DNA from: an uncultured Lachnospiraceae bacterium
Lineage (GTDB): Bacteria > Bacillota_A > Clostridia > Lachnospirales > Lachnospiraceae
Direction: 5' to 3'
Length of the DNA: 64,000 nt
NCBI GenBank assembly: GCA_951801245.1
Contig: CATOMC010000004.1
Location: forward strand, 1 to 64,000
This document shows, in pieces, positions 51,059-59,142 of this stretch; within the stretch, counting starts at the first letter, position 1; each line of letters starts with the position of its first letter. The translations under genes and the position numbers were made by a program. Under the pieces are notes generated by a model, which was given only the letters and a program-made list of their open reading frames with translations, was not told the DNA's origin and made no database searches.

Positions 51059-53092
51059 GTGAACATGAAAGCAAAAAAGTCAGACGTCCGCTCTGGTCGG
51101 AAAATGAAAAGGAGTATTAATGGAAGGATATTGAGGAGCATGACACTCAATATTTTGATATTGGTGACAGTCTGTTGTGTGATCATGGCGCTGTCCATGC
51201 AGTCGTTGGCGAACAGCATTTTGTTGGACAGCCTGCAGCCTATGGCCAGACAGTCCGCGAAGACGGTGGAGGCCAATATTCACATGCTGGCGGATCGTAT
51301 GATGATGATCGCCGGTGATTCCAGAATGAGTATCGTTGACATTGGGGACGTTGCGGCTGTGTCTGATGATATGGCAGAACGGGAGACCTGGCAGAGCGTT
51401 TTGACAAAAGCGGCCGAGATTTATGAATTTCATACGATTGCCCTGTATGATTTAAACGGCAGTCTTATTCAGGGAATAGACGGTGCGCCGGAAAGCTTGG
51501 AAAGTGATTTCCTGGCGCTATTGAAGGAAACGGACAATCTGACTACTTACACAAGCACTGTTTTTCAGGATAAATTAGGGATCACCATGGGAATGCCGGT
51601 GAAAGGGGATGGTGAGACCGCCTTTTATGTAGTCGGTGTCTATAAGTATGACACGCTCAACGATGTGTTAAGTAGTATCAATCTGGGAAAACATGGTGTG
51701 GCCTATATGGTCAACCGTGAGGGCATCATTATGGGACATCCGGATCAGTCGATGGTTCGGTCAGGAAATACACTGTTAGAGATGAGCGGCGGCAATGAGG
51801 GAGCGATCAAGAGTGTGACCACAGGAGAAACGGGGGCGACGGAATTCGTCAGTGGCGGACAGACCATGTTAGCGGCCTTTTCCCCCATTCGCGGTACCCA
51901 GTGGGCTTTAGTCATTCAGGTGCCAAAGTCGGATTATGACAGTCTGATCAACAGAGCGATGGCCGTGGCATGGTTGTGTACGCTGGTGATGCTGTTCCTT
52001 TCCATCGTGTTCATACTGCGGCTGGCCAGATCCATCTCCAAACCAGTTAAACATGTGACGAATCGGATGATTTCTCTCTCGGACGGAGATCTGCACACAG
52101 AGGTGAAGAACATCCGTACAAGAGATGAACTGGAGATTATGACCAGGACGCTGGCAGATACGGTTGAAAGTATCAACCGCTACATATCAGATATCCGTCA
52201 GGTATTAAGCGGGGTTGCCGACGGCAATCTGCGGATTGAACCTCAGGTGGAGTATAAAGGAGATTTTACGCTGATCCAAAATAGTCTCGGCACTATTTTG
52301 CAGTCCATGAACGAGACCATAGCAGGCTTTCGGGCAGCAGCGGCCCGGCTTGCAGGCATGTCGGAAGAACTGAGCGGACAATCCGGACAACTGCATCAGG
52401 CATCTTTAGAGCAGAATCAGGCAACCGAGGCGCTGGTTGATGAGGTCACCCATGTCAAAGAGCAGCTTGCCGGTGTTACTAAGAGCAGTGATCAGACACG
52501 GACGATGACCGGCGAGATCACAAGAAGGGTGCAGGAAGCGAACACGCAGATGACAGCCCTTTCCAATGCCATGAGCGATATCAGTTCCAATGCCCAGGAG
52601 ATCACATCCATTGCCAGAGCAATTGACGATATTGCTTTCCAGACCAGCATACTGGCCCTGAATGCGTCTGTGGAAGCAGCGCATGCCGGGAGTGCCGGCA
52701 AGGGATTTGCGGTTGTGGCGGAAGAGGTAAAGGATCTGGCAGGTAAGAGCGCCAGGGCAGCCCAGAGTGCCGTAGAGATTGTTGCAAATACCAGAGCTGT
52801 GATCAATACGGGTGTGGAGTTAAATGTCAGTACGGCCGAATCGCTGAAAGCTATCTATGATGTTTCCACCGAGATCAGTGATATTTCAGATCAACTGGTG
52901 GCAGCGGTGCAGGGACAGGAGAGCGCCCTTAACAGTATGGAGGAGCGGATAGAGACAATCTCCAGTATTGCAGACAGAAATCTGCTAAACGCAGGCGGGA
53001 CGAGCAAAGCCAGTGGACTGCTGGCAAAAGAAGCCGAAGAACTTCAGGCACAGGTAGGGAAATTTGCTTTGCAGGAGGAATATGACAGATGA
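51059..53092 (+). CDS. methyl-accepting chemotaxis protein with dCache sensor
   Basis: A protein of 677 residues. The N-terminus is basic, with a first helix at about 32-52; the extracellular dCache region runs to about 295 (FHTIALYDLNGSLIQGI, GVAYMVNREGIIMGHPD, RGTQWALVIQVPKSDYD). A second helix, HAMP-like segments and the signalling hairpin (LALNASVEAAHAGSAGKGFA) follow. AAAGGAG lies 5 nt before GTG 51059 and 11 nt before ATG 51065; either could be the start. The end overlaps the FMN-binding lipoprotein by 4 nt, implying a linked function, perhaps redox or sodium taxis. Confidence 0.9.
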   Translation: MNMKAKKSDVRSGRKMKRSINGRILRSMTLNILILVTVCCVIMALSMQSLANSILLDSLQPMARQSAKTVEANIHMLADRMMMIAGDSRMSIVDIGDVAAVSDDMAERETWQSVLTKAAEIYEFHTIALYDLNGSLIQGIDGAPESLESDFLALLKETDNLTTYTSTVFQDKLGITMGMPVKGDGETAFYVVGVYKYDTLNDVLSSINLGKHGVAYMVNREGIIMGHPDQSMVRSGNTLLEMSGGNEGAIKSVTTGETGATEFVSGGQTMLAAFSPIRGTQWALVIQVPKSDYDSLINRAMAVAWLCTLVMLFLSIVFILRLARSISKPVKHVTNRMISLSDGDLHTEVKNIRTRDELEIMTRTLADTVESINRYISDIRQVLSGVADGNLRIEPQVEYKGDFTLIQNSLGTILQSMNETIAGFRAAAARLAGMSEELSGQSGQLHQASLEQNQATEALVDEVTHVKEQLAGVTKSSDQTRTMTGEITRRVQEANTQMTALSNAMSDISSNAQEITSIARAIDDIAFQTSILALNASVEAAHAGSAGKGFAVVAEEVKDLAGKSARAAQSAVEIVANTRAVINTGVELNVSTAESLKAIYDVSTEISDISDQLVAAVQGQESALNSMEERIETISSIADRNLLNAGGTSKASGLLAKEAEELQAQVGKFALQEEYDR

Positions 53093-53532
53093 AACGGATT
53101 ATAAGCATAGGTTTGATCCTGGTAGGTATGATGTTGCTGACGGCCTGCGGTGAACAGACAGGTCTTCAGGACGGTTATTATACCGCGCAGGCTTCTGAGT
53201 TCAGTCATGGCTGGAAAGAATATATCACGATTATGGTCAAGGGAGGGAGCATTGTATCTGTGGAGTATAATGCGGAGAATCCCAGTGGATTTATTAAAAG
53301 CTGGGATAATGCCTATATGCAGACAATGCTGCATGCACAGGGTACTTACCCTAACGAGTATACCCGCTATTATGCCGGCCAGCTTTTGAATAACCAGGGA
53401 GAGGGGCAGATGGATGCCCTGACGGGGGCAACCTCTTCTTACGGTTCTTTTCAAATACTTGCTGTTGCAGTGATAGAGCAGGCGAAACAGGGAGATTCCA
53501 GTATTGTGTTTGTGGATACAAGTCATAAATAA
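53089..53532 (+). CDS. FMN-binding-domain lipoprotein
   Basis: A protein of 147 residues. The lipobox MLLTAC (Cys about residue 19) is followed by an FMN_bind domain of about 110 residues (DGYYTAQASEFSHGWKEYIT, DALTGATSSYGSF). The DALTGATSS motif contains the Thr that flavin transferase ApbE modifies with FMN in RnfG/NqrC-type proteins, so covalent flavin is likely if ApbE is present. It would face the outside of the membrane and could act in extracytoplasmic electron transfer or redox sensing. It is co-translated with the chemoreceptor before it and lies 58 nt before an NhaC antiporter. Confidence 0.85.
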   Translation: MKRIISIGLILVGMMLLTACGEQTGLQDGYYTAQASEFSHGWKEYITIMVKGGSIVSVEYNAENPSGFIKSWDNAYMQTMLHAQGTYPNEYTRYYAGQLLNNQGEGQMDALTGATSSYGSFQILAVAVIEQAKQGDSSIVFVDTSHK

Positions 53533-53589
53533 CCTATTTGCCGGCAGTATAACCTAGTAACAATGAAAACAAAAGAATGGAGAAGGACG

Positions 53590-55191
53590 ATGAAAAAGAA
53601 AAAACTGTTACGGGGGATCGGTATCTTGATTTTGTGTCTGGCACTGTTACCGGTCACCGCATTTGCGACAGAAGGGGACGTGGAGTATACGTCTGCCATG
53701 TATGCCACCTTCTGGGCGCTTGTCCCGCCTATTGTGGCAATCGTGCTGGCACTGATCACGAAGGAAGTCTATAGTTCCCTGTTTATCGGTATTCTGGTGG
53801 GCGGGCTGTTCTATTCAGGGTTTTCCTTTGAGGGAACGCTGACACACATTTTCAACGAAGGATTTGCAGCGGTATTGTCTGACAGCTATAATGTGGGTAT
53901 CCTGATATTCTTAGTGATATTAGGCGCTATGGTAAATCTCATGAACCGGGCAGGAGGGTCTGCGGCCTTTGGCCATTATGCCAAAGAGAAGATCAAGACC
54001 CGTGCCGGCGCGCAGCTTGCGACAGTGGCGCTGGGTGTCCTGATTTTTATTGATGATTACTTTAATTGTCTTACGGTGGGAAGTGTTATGAAGCCTGTCA
54101 CGGATGAGCATAAGGTTTCCCGGGCCAAACTGGCGTATCTGATCGATGCCACGGCGGCGCCTGTCTGTATCATTGCCCCGATCTCATCCTGGGCGGCTGC
54201 GGTGTCCGGGTTCGTGGAAGGAGAAGATGGTTTCTCTATCTTTATCCGTGCCATTCCCTATAATTTCTATGCGATTCTGACCATAGTGATGATGATCGCG
54301 CTTGTGGTGATGAATGTGGATTTCGGGCCAATGAAGAAGCACGAGATCAATGCGCTTAAGGGGGATCTGTTTTCCGCAGGAAAGGGAGAGGCCCATAAGA
54401 AGGAAGAGGCGGTGAATCCAAAGGGAAAGGTGATAGATCTTCTGATCCCGATTATCATGTTGATCGTCTGCTGTGTGATCGGTATGATTTATACGGGCGG
54501 ATTCTTTGACGGGGCAGGTTTTGTGGAGGCGTTCTCCAATTCCGATGCTTCTGTGGGACTTGCGCTGGGCAGTATCTGTGCGATGATCCTGACGATCATC
54601 ATTTATCTGATCAGAAGAGTTTTAAGCTTTACGGATTGCATGAAGTGTCTGCCGGATGGCTTTAAGGCCATGGTTCCGGCTATCCTGATCCTCACATTTG
54701 CATGGACCTTAAAAGCCATGACAGATTCCCTGGGAGCGGCGGTCTTTGTGGCTGACGCGGTGCAAAAGAGTGCAGGGTCACTGATGAATTTCTTGCCGGC
54801 GATCATATTCCTGGTGGCATGTTTCCTGGCTTTTTCCACGGGGACTTCCTGGGGGACTTTTGGTATTCTAATCCCGATCGTGGTCAATGTATTCATGAAC
54901 ACCAATCCGCAGTTGATGATCATATCCATCTCTGCATGTATGGCGGGCGCGGTGTGCGGCGATCATTGTTCCCCCATATCAGATACTACGATCATGGCAT
55001 CGGCAGGTGCGCAGTGTGATCATGTCAATCATGTGTCCACACAGCTTCCCTATGTGATCGTGGTTGCGGCGATCTCCTTTGTGACCTATATCGTGGCAGG
55101 CTTTACGCGCAGCGCGTGGATTTCCCTGCCGGCGGGGGTTGTGCTTTTGATGATTACCTTGGTGGTGATGAAGAAGATGCAGAAAGAGTAA
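53590..55191 (+). CDS. Na+/H+ antiporter of the NhaC family
   Basis: A protein of about 533 residues from MKKKKLLRGIGILILCLALL; AGAAGGACG supports ATG 53590. The first helix is cleavable-signal-like (ending TAFATEGDV). The following 12 or so helices contain the family patterns IFIDDYFNCLTVGSVMKPVT, DATAAPVCIIAPISSWAA, AFSTGTSWGTFGILIP and AVCGDHCSPISDTTIMASAG. It exchanges sodium or an organic cation for protons; some members act as malate-lactate antiporters. Co-orientation with the chemoreceptor and flavoprotein genes suggests one transcript. Confidence 0.9.
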   Translation: MKKKKLLRGIGILILCLALLPVTAFATEGDVEYTSAMYATFWALVPPIVAIVLALITKEVYSSLFIGILVGGLFYSGFSFEGTLTHIFNEGFAAVLSDSYNVGILIFLVILGAMVNLMNRAGGSAAFGHYAKEKIKTRAGAQLATVALGVLIFIDDYFNCLTVGSVMKPVTDEHKVSRAKLAYLIDATAAPVCIIAPISSWAAAVSGFVEGEDGFSIFIRAIPYNFYAILTIVMMIALVVMNVDFGPMKKHEINALKGDLFSAGKGEAHKKEEAVNPKGKVIDLLIPIIMLIVCCVIGMIYTGGFFDGAGFVEAFSNSDASVGLALGSICAMILTIIIYLIRRVLSFTDCMKCLPDGFKAMVPAILILTFAWTLKAMTDSLGAAVFVADAVQKSAGSLMNFLPAIIFLVACFLAFSTGTSWGTFGILIPIVVNVFMNTNPQLMIISISACMAGAVCGDHCSPISDTTIMASAGAQCDHVNHVSTQLPYVIVVAAISFVTYIVAGFTRSAWISLPAGVVLLMITLVVMKKMQKE

Positions 55192-55227
55192 ATCTTGGCC
55201 GGCCAGAAGAAGATGCAGAAAGAATAA
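55171..55227 (+). repeat. short direct duplication of the nhaC 3' end
   Basis: AAGAAGATGCAGAAAGAGTAA (55171-55191, including the stop) recurs as the same string with one change (AATAA end) at 55207-55227, separated by 15 nt. It is a local slippage or recombination product with no coding role. Confidence 0.7.
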
Positions 55228-55257
55228 GAGACAGGATTCAATATAAGAAGAGGGTCT

Positions 55258-55311
55258 ATTGTAAACCTATATGTAAAAATGGTTGACAATAAACTCTCTT
55301 TTTGTTAACGT
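55258..55311 (+). promoter_or_regulatory. BirA operator and promoter of the biotin operon
   Basis: ATTGTAAACC (55258-55267) and GGTTGACAAT (55281-55290) are an inverted repeat with one mismatch and a 13-nt spacer, the arrangement of the BirA box of Gram-positive bio operons. The right half contains the -35 box TTGACA (55283-55288); the weak -10 is TAACGT (55306-55311). Biotin-loaded BirA bound here would block transcription. Confidence 0.85.
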
Positions 55312-55373
55312 AGATAGCGGGAGGATTCGTCGGGAAAAATGGACCGTACAAGCAATTGAGAAATGGAGGTAAT

Positions 55374-55928
55374 ATGAAGCAGAAAAGCAGAATTCAGAAA
55401 ATGGCTGTGTGCAGCCTGTTTACGGCGTTGACGGCAGTGGGGGCATTTATAAAAATACCGGTTCCGGTAGTGCCCTTTACGTTACAGTTTCTATTTACGA
55501 TGCTGGCAGGGCTTCTTCTGGGAGGGAAGCTTGGGGCGATCAGTGTGGGAGCCTATGCGCTTCTGGGACTGGCGGGACTTCCTATCTTTGCGGAGGGCGG
55601 CGGCTTCTGGTATCTGTTAAAGCCAAGCTTTGGTTATATTCTGGGCTTCATTCTTGCGGCTTATGTGACCGGCCGGATGACACAGAAGGCGGAGGGTCGG
55701 ACTTTCGGTAAAATACTGACTGCTAATTTTGTGGGCCTTGCCATTGTCTATGGAGCCGGGATGGTGTACTATTATATTATTTGTAATTATGTGATCAATA
55801 CACCCATTGGATTGTGGCCGTTGTTTCTGTATTGTTTCCTTCTGGCGGTGCCGGGGGATATCTGCCTGTGCTTTCTGGCGGCGGCCTTGACGAAGCGGAT
55901 TAAGCCGGTTATTGACAGAATGTGGTGA
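55374..55928 (+). CDS. bioY: biotin transporter BioY (ECF S-component)
   Basis: A protein of 184 residues with about six helices (MAVCSLFTALTAVGAFIKIP, VVPFTLQFLFTMLAGLLLGG, GLAGLPIFAEGGGFWYLLKP). The LGLAGLPIFAEGGG block is typical of BioY. It binds biotin in the membrane and works with a shared ECF energising module. ATG 55374 has GGAGGT; the in-frame start 18 nt earlier overlaps no better site. It is the first gene after the BirA operator. Confidence 0.95.
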   Translation: MKQKSRIQKMAVCSLFTALTAVGAFIKIPVPVVPFTLQFLFTMLAGLLLGGKLGAISVGAYALLGLAGLPIFAEGGGFWYLLKPSFGYILGFILAAYVTGRMTQKAEGRTFGKILTANFVGLAIVYGAGMVYYYIICNYVINTPIGLWPLFLYCFLLAVPGDICLCFLAAALTKRIKPVIDRMW

Positions 55929-55952
55929 AGCGATAAAATATGGAGGATGCAT

Positions 55953-56927
55953 ATGAGTTTGGTATCGGAAATGAAGGAGAAGGTATTCGGAGGGGAATGG
56001 ATTGACAGGCAGGAAGCGCTGCAGCTTGCCAAAGAGCCGTTAGACGAACTGAAAGAGGCGGCGGATGAGATCCGTAAGAAGGTGTGCGGAGACGGATTTG
56101 ACATCTGTACGATTGTGAACGGTAAGTGCGGCAGATGTTCCGAGGACTGTAAGTATTGTGCACAGAGCGCTCATTATCATACGGCCTGTGAGGAAAGTTA
56201 TCCGTTACTCTCCACCCGGGAACTGGTGGAAGGCGCCAAACACAATGCGAAACAGGGAGTGCTGCGGTATTCCATCGTCACGTCCGGCAAACGTCTTTCC
56301 GGCAAAGAGGTGGAACAGGTGTGTGAGAGCATCCGCCGAATCAAAGAGGAAACATCCATAGAAGTGTGTGTGTCTTTCGGGCTGCTTGACGAGACACAGT
56401 TTCGTAGGATCAAAGCGGCGGGCGCATCGAGAGTGCACTGCAATCTGGAATCATCGGCAAGATATTTTCCGTCTGTCTGTACGACGCATACCTATGAGGA
56501 GAAGATAGAGACCTTGAAGGCGGCGAAGCGGGCGGGGCTTTCTATCTGTTCCGGGGGGATCCTGGGACTGGGGGAGACCATGGAGGACCGGATCGATATG
56601 GTGCTGACGGCCAGAGAATTGGGGGTCAAGTCAATTCCGGTGAATCTCTTAAATCCGATTCCGGGAACGCCTTATGAGAGCATGAAACCACTGACCAATG
56701 AGGAGGCATGTCTGTGTGTGGCGCTGTTCCGTTTCCTGATCCCGGATGCTTCCATCAGACTGGCCGGCGGCAGAGGGCTGGTGGGAGACAAGGGAGAAGC
56801 CTGTTTCTTAAGCGGCGCCAATGCGGCTATTTCCGGGGATATGCTGACCACGGCCGGCATTACGGTGGAAACGGATATGGAACTGATACATACATTAGGA
56901 TTCGAGGTGAAACGCTGCAATGGCTAA
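55953..56927 (+). CDS. bioB: biotin synthase
   Basis: A protein of 324 residues. The radical-SAM cluster motif CSEDCKYC places the ligands at Cys62, Cys66 and Cys69. YSIVTSGKRLSGKEVE, VHCNLESSARYF and GGILGLGETMEDRIDM are conserved, as is the Arg and Gly-rich end LAGGRGLVGDKG that helps bind the second cluster. It inserts sulfur into dethiobiotin. I chose ATG 55953, 6 nt after GGAGG; ATG 55947 overlaps that site. It overlaps bioD by 8 nt. Confidence 0.95.
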   Translation: MSLVSEMKEKVFGGEWIDRQEALQLAKEPLDELKEAADEIRKKVCGDGFDICTIVNGKCGRCSEDCKYCAQSAHYHTACEESYPLLSTRELVEGAKHNAKQGVLRYSIVTSGKRLSGKEVEQVCESIRRIKEETSIEVCVSFGLLDETQFRRIKAAGASRVHCNLESSARYFPSVCTTHTYEEKIETLKAAKRAGLSICSGGILGLGETMEDRIDMVLTARELGVKSIPVNLLNPIPGTPYESMKPLTNEEACLCVALFRFLIPDASIRLAGGRGLVGDKGEACFLSGANAAISGDMLTTAGITVETDMELIHTLGFEVKRCNG

Positions 56928-57606
56928 GAAAATTTTTATTACCGGGACGGGTACGGACGTGGGCAAAACTTATGTGACAGGCCTGCTTGTTAAGAAGTTA
57001 AAAGAAAATGGCCTGCGTGCAGCTTATTATAAAGCAGCCATGAGCGGCAATGAGCGGACCAAAGACGGGGAACTGATTCCCGGCGATGCACTATTTGTAA
57101 AGAAGATGTCGGGAATCGGGCAGCCCCCTGCGCAGATGTGTCCTTATATTTATGAGACGGCAGTCTCACCACACCTGGCTTCCCGCATAGAGGGCAATCC
57201 GGTGGTTTTGGAAGAGGTGGTAAAAGGATTTGCGGAAGTCTGCAGGCAGTATGATTATGTGACCATGGAAGGCAGCGGCGGCATTTTGTGCCCCCTTTGT
57301 TTTGATGAGAGGAAACTGTGGCTTGAGGATGTGATCAGACAGCTTGGTCTGTCCAGTCTGATCGTGGCGGATGCGGGGCTTGGCACCATCAACAGTGTGG
57401 TGCTGACCGTGGAATATATGCGGGCCAGAAAACTTCCTGTCAAAGGAATTATTTTCAATCATTTTCATCCGGGAGACAGGATGGAGGAAGATAATCTGCG
57501 CATGTGCGAATACAGGACGAAGCTTCCGGTAGTCGCCTGCGTGGGAGATGACAGCGGACAACTGGATATGCCGATAGAGAAGCTGACTGCGTTGTATGAG
57601 GATTAG
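56920..57606 (+). CDS. bioD: dethiobiotin synthetase
   Basis: A protein of 228 residues. The P-loop FITGTGTDVGKTYVTGLL, the substrate Lys in AAYYKAAMSGN, and EGSGGILCPL are those of BioD, which closes the ureido ring of dethiobiotin using ATP and CO2. It overlaps bioB. Its TAG stop forms the first bases of the palindromic repeat copy 2, so the element was inserted exactly at the gene end. Confidence 0.95.
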   Translation: MAKKIFITGTGTDVGKTYVTGLLVKKLKENGLRAAYYKAAMSGNERTKDGELIPGDALFVKKMSGIGQPPAQMCPYIYETAVSPHLASRIEGNPVVLEEVVKGFAEVCRQYDYVTMEGSGGILCPLCFDERKLWLEDVIRQLGLSSLIVADAGLGTINSVVLTVEYMRARKLPVKGIIFNHFHPGDRMEEDNLRMCEYRTKLPVVACVGDDSGQLDMPIEKLTALYED

Positions 57607-57803
57607 GTAATTGTGAAACTCATCCATAGTTATTGGAATTGTACAAATAGTATAACCAACACAGGCGCGCTTTCGCTCCTTTCCAAACGCACCAGTACTA
57701 GGTTTGAAAATACCTCTCCAAGTGCTGGTGTTTTCTAGGGTCTGCTTATGGTTATGCTATTTGCACAATTATTACAGCGTTGAGACGAGTTTCGCAATTA
57801 CAT
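57604..57803. repeat. palindromic intergenic repeat, copy 2 (about 200 bp)
   Basis: The ends TAGGTAATTGTGAAACTC and GAGTTTCGCAATTACATA are inverted repeats, and the internal complementary blocks found in copy 1 recur (CAAATAGTATAACCA with TGGTTATGCTATTTG; CAGTACTAGG with CCAAGTGCTGG). By eye the two copies agree at roughly 85 percent of positions, with compensating changes in the stems. It lies inside the bio operon between bioD and bioA. Confidence 0.8.
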
Positions 57804-57836
57804 ATGGTTGAGAATGTGTAAAAGGAGATAAAAAGT

Positions 57837-59033
57837 ATGATCTGGTATCCGTATCAGCAGATGAAAACCATGAAAGAGCCGTATAAGATCATAGATGCCG
57901 AGGGGGTCTATCTGAAAACGGCGGATCGGGAGATGATCGATTCCATCTCTTCCTGGTGGAGTGTGATCCACGGCTACAAACATCCGGTGCTCACTGAGAC
58001 GATTAAGTATCAGGCGGACAATTTCTGCCATGTGATGTTGGGGGGACTGACCCATGAACCGGTGCAGCGGCTTGCGGACAAACTACAAAGCTTCCTGCCG
58101 GGGGACCTGGATTACAGCTTCTTTTCCGATTCCGGAAGTGTGGCTGTGGAAGTGGCTCTGAAAATGGCACTGCAATATTATGTAAACCGTGGAGAAATGG
58201 AGCGGACGAAAGTGCTCTCTCTGACGCATGCTTATCATGGCGATACGTTCAAGACCATGGAAGTGGGGGATGATGCGGATTATCATTTCATATTGGAGGC
58301 CTATGGGGAAAAGAAGGATGTGATTCATATTCCTACACAGATCCCGGCGCTGGAGCAGGCCTTTGAGAAGTATCATAAAGAATTAAACTGCTTTATCGTA
58401 GAACCTCTCTTGCAGGGGGCTGGCGGGATGCGGATGTATGACATCTCTTTTCTTGTGAAAGCCAGAGAACTTTGCGACCGGTATGGGGTTCTGCTTATTT
58501 TTGATGAGGTGGCGACGGGATTTGGGCGCACGGGCAATCGTTTTGTGGCGGATCTTGTACAGCCGGATATCCTGGTGTTAGGTAAGGCTCTGACCGGCGG
58601 TTACATCGGACATGCGGTGACAGTGGCGAACCGTAAGGTATATCACGGCTTCTACAGTGATGATCCGGACAAGGCGCTGATGCATGGACCGACCTTTATG
58701 GGAAATGCACTGGCCTGCAGTGTTGCGCTGAAATCCATTGAACTGTTTGAACAGGAAGATTATATGTCCAAGATTCGAAGAATCGAAGCGATTACCAGAC
58801 GCGAAATGGCGGGATTTGTGGATGACAGGATTAAAGAGGTGAGGGTGATGGGCGGTTGTGTCTGTGTGGAAGTGAAGGATGCGGCCATCCTTAAGGGCTA
58901 TCAGCAGTTTGCCTTTGAGCGCGGGGTATTCAGTCGCCCTTTCCTGAATTGTATGTACGCTATGGTACCTTATATCATATCGGAGGAGGAGCTGGTCAGA
59001 GTCCTGGATACGATGAAGGAGTGGTTTACATAA
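57837..59033 (+). CDS. bioA: adenosylmethionine-8-amino-7-oxononanoate aminotransferase
   Basis: A protein of 398 residues. The class III aminotransferase pattern is clear: SSWWSVIHGYKHPVL, FFSDSGSVAVEVALKMALQY, HAYHGDTFKTMEVG, LIFDEVATGFGRTG and the PLP Lys250 in LVLGKALTGG. It makes 7,8-diaminononanoate, the substrate of BioD. AAAAGGAGATAAAA precedes the start. bioF, bioC and bioH are not in the window, so the pathway may start from an imported or distant-encoded precursor. Confidence 0.95.
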   Translation: MIWYPYQQMKTMKEPYKIIDAEGVYLKTADREMIDSISSWWSVIHGYKHPVLTETIKYQADNFCHVMLGGLTHEPVQRLADKLQSFLPGDLDYSFFSDSGSVAVEVALKMALQYYVNRGEMERTKVLSLTHAYHGDTFKTMEVGDDADYHFILEAYGEKKDVIHIPTQIPALEQAFEKYHKELNCFIVEPLLQGAGGMRMYDISFLVKARELCDRYGVLLIFDEVATGFGRTGNRFVADLVQPDILVLGKALTGGYIGHAVTVANRKVYHGFYSDDPDKALMHGPTFMGNALACSVALKSIELFEQEDYMSKIRRIEAITRREMAGFVDDRIKEVRVMGGCVCVEVKDAAILKGYQQFAFERGVFSRPFLNCMYAMVPYIISEEELVRVLDTMKEWFT

Positions 59034-59142
59034 TGTAAGTATGTTTGGACTTTTTAACGGTATGTTTTGCCTGCAAACACCCTTTTACTTATTCTGAATA
59101 TATGTTATAGTTATCATATATACATAGAAAGGAATTATCTAT

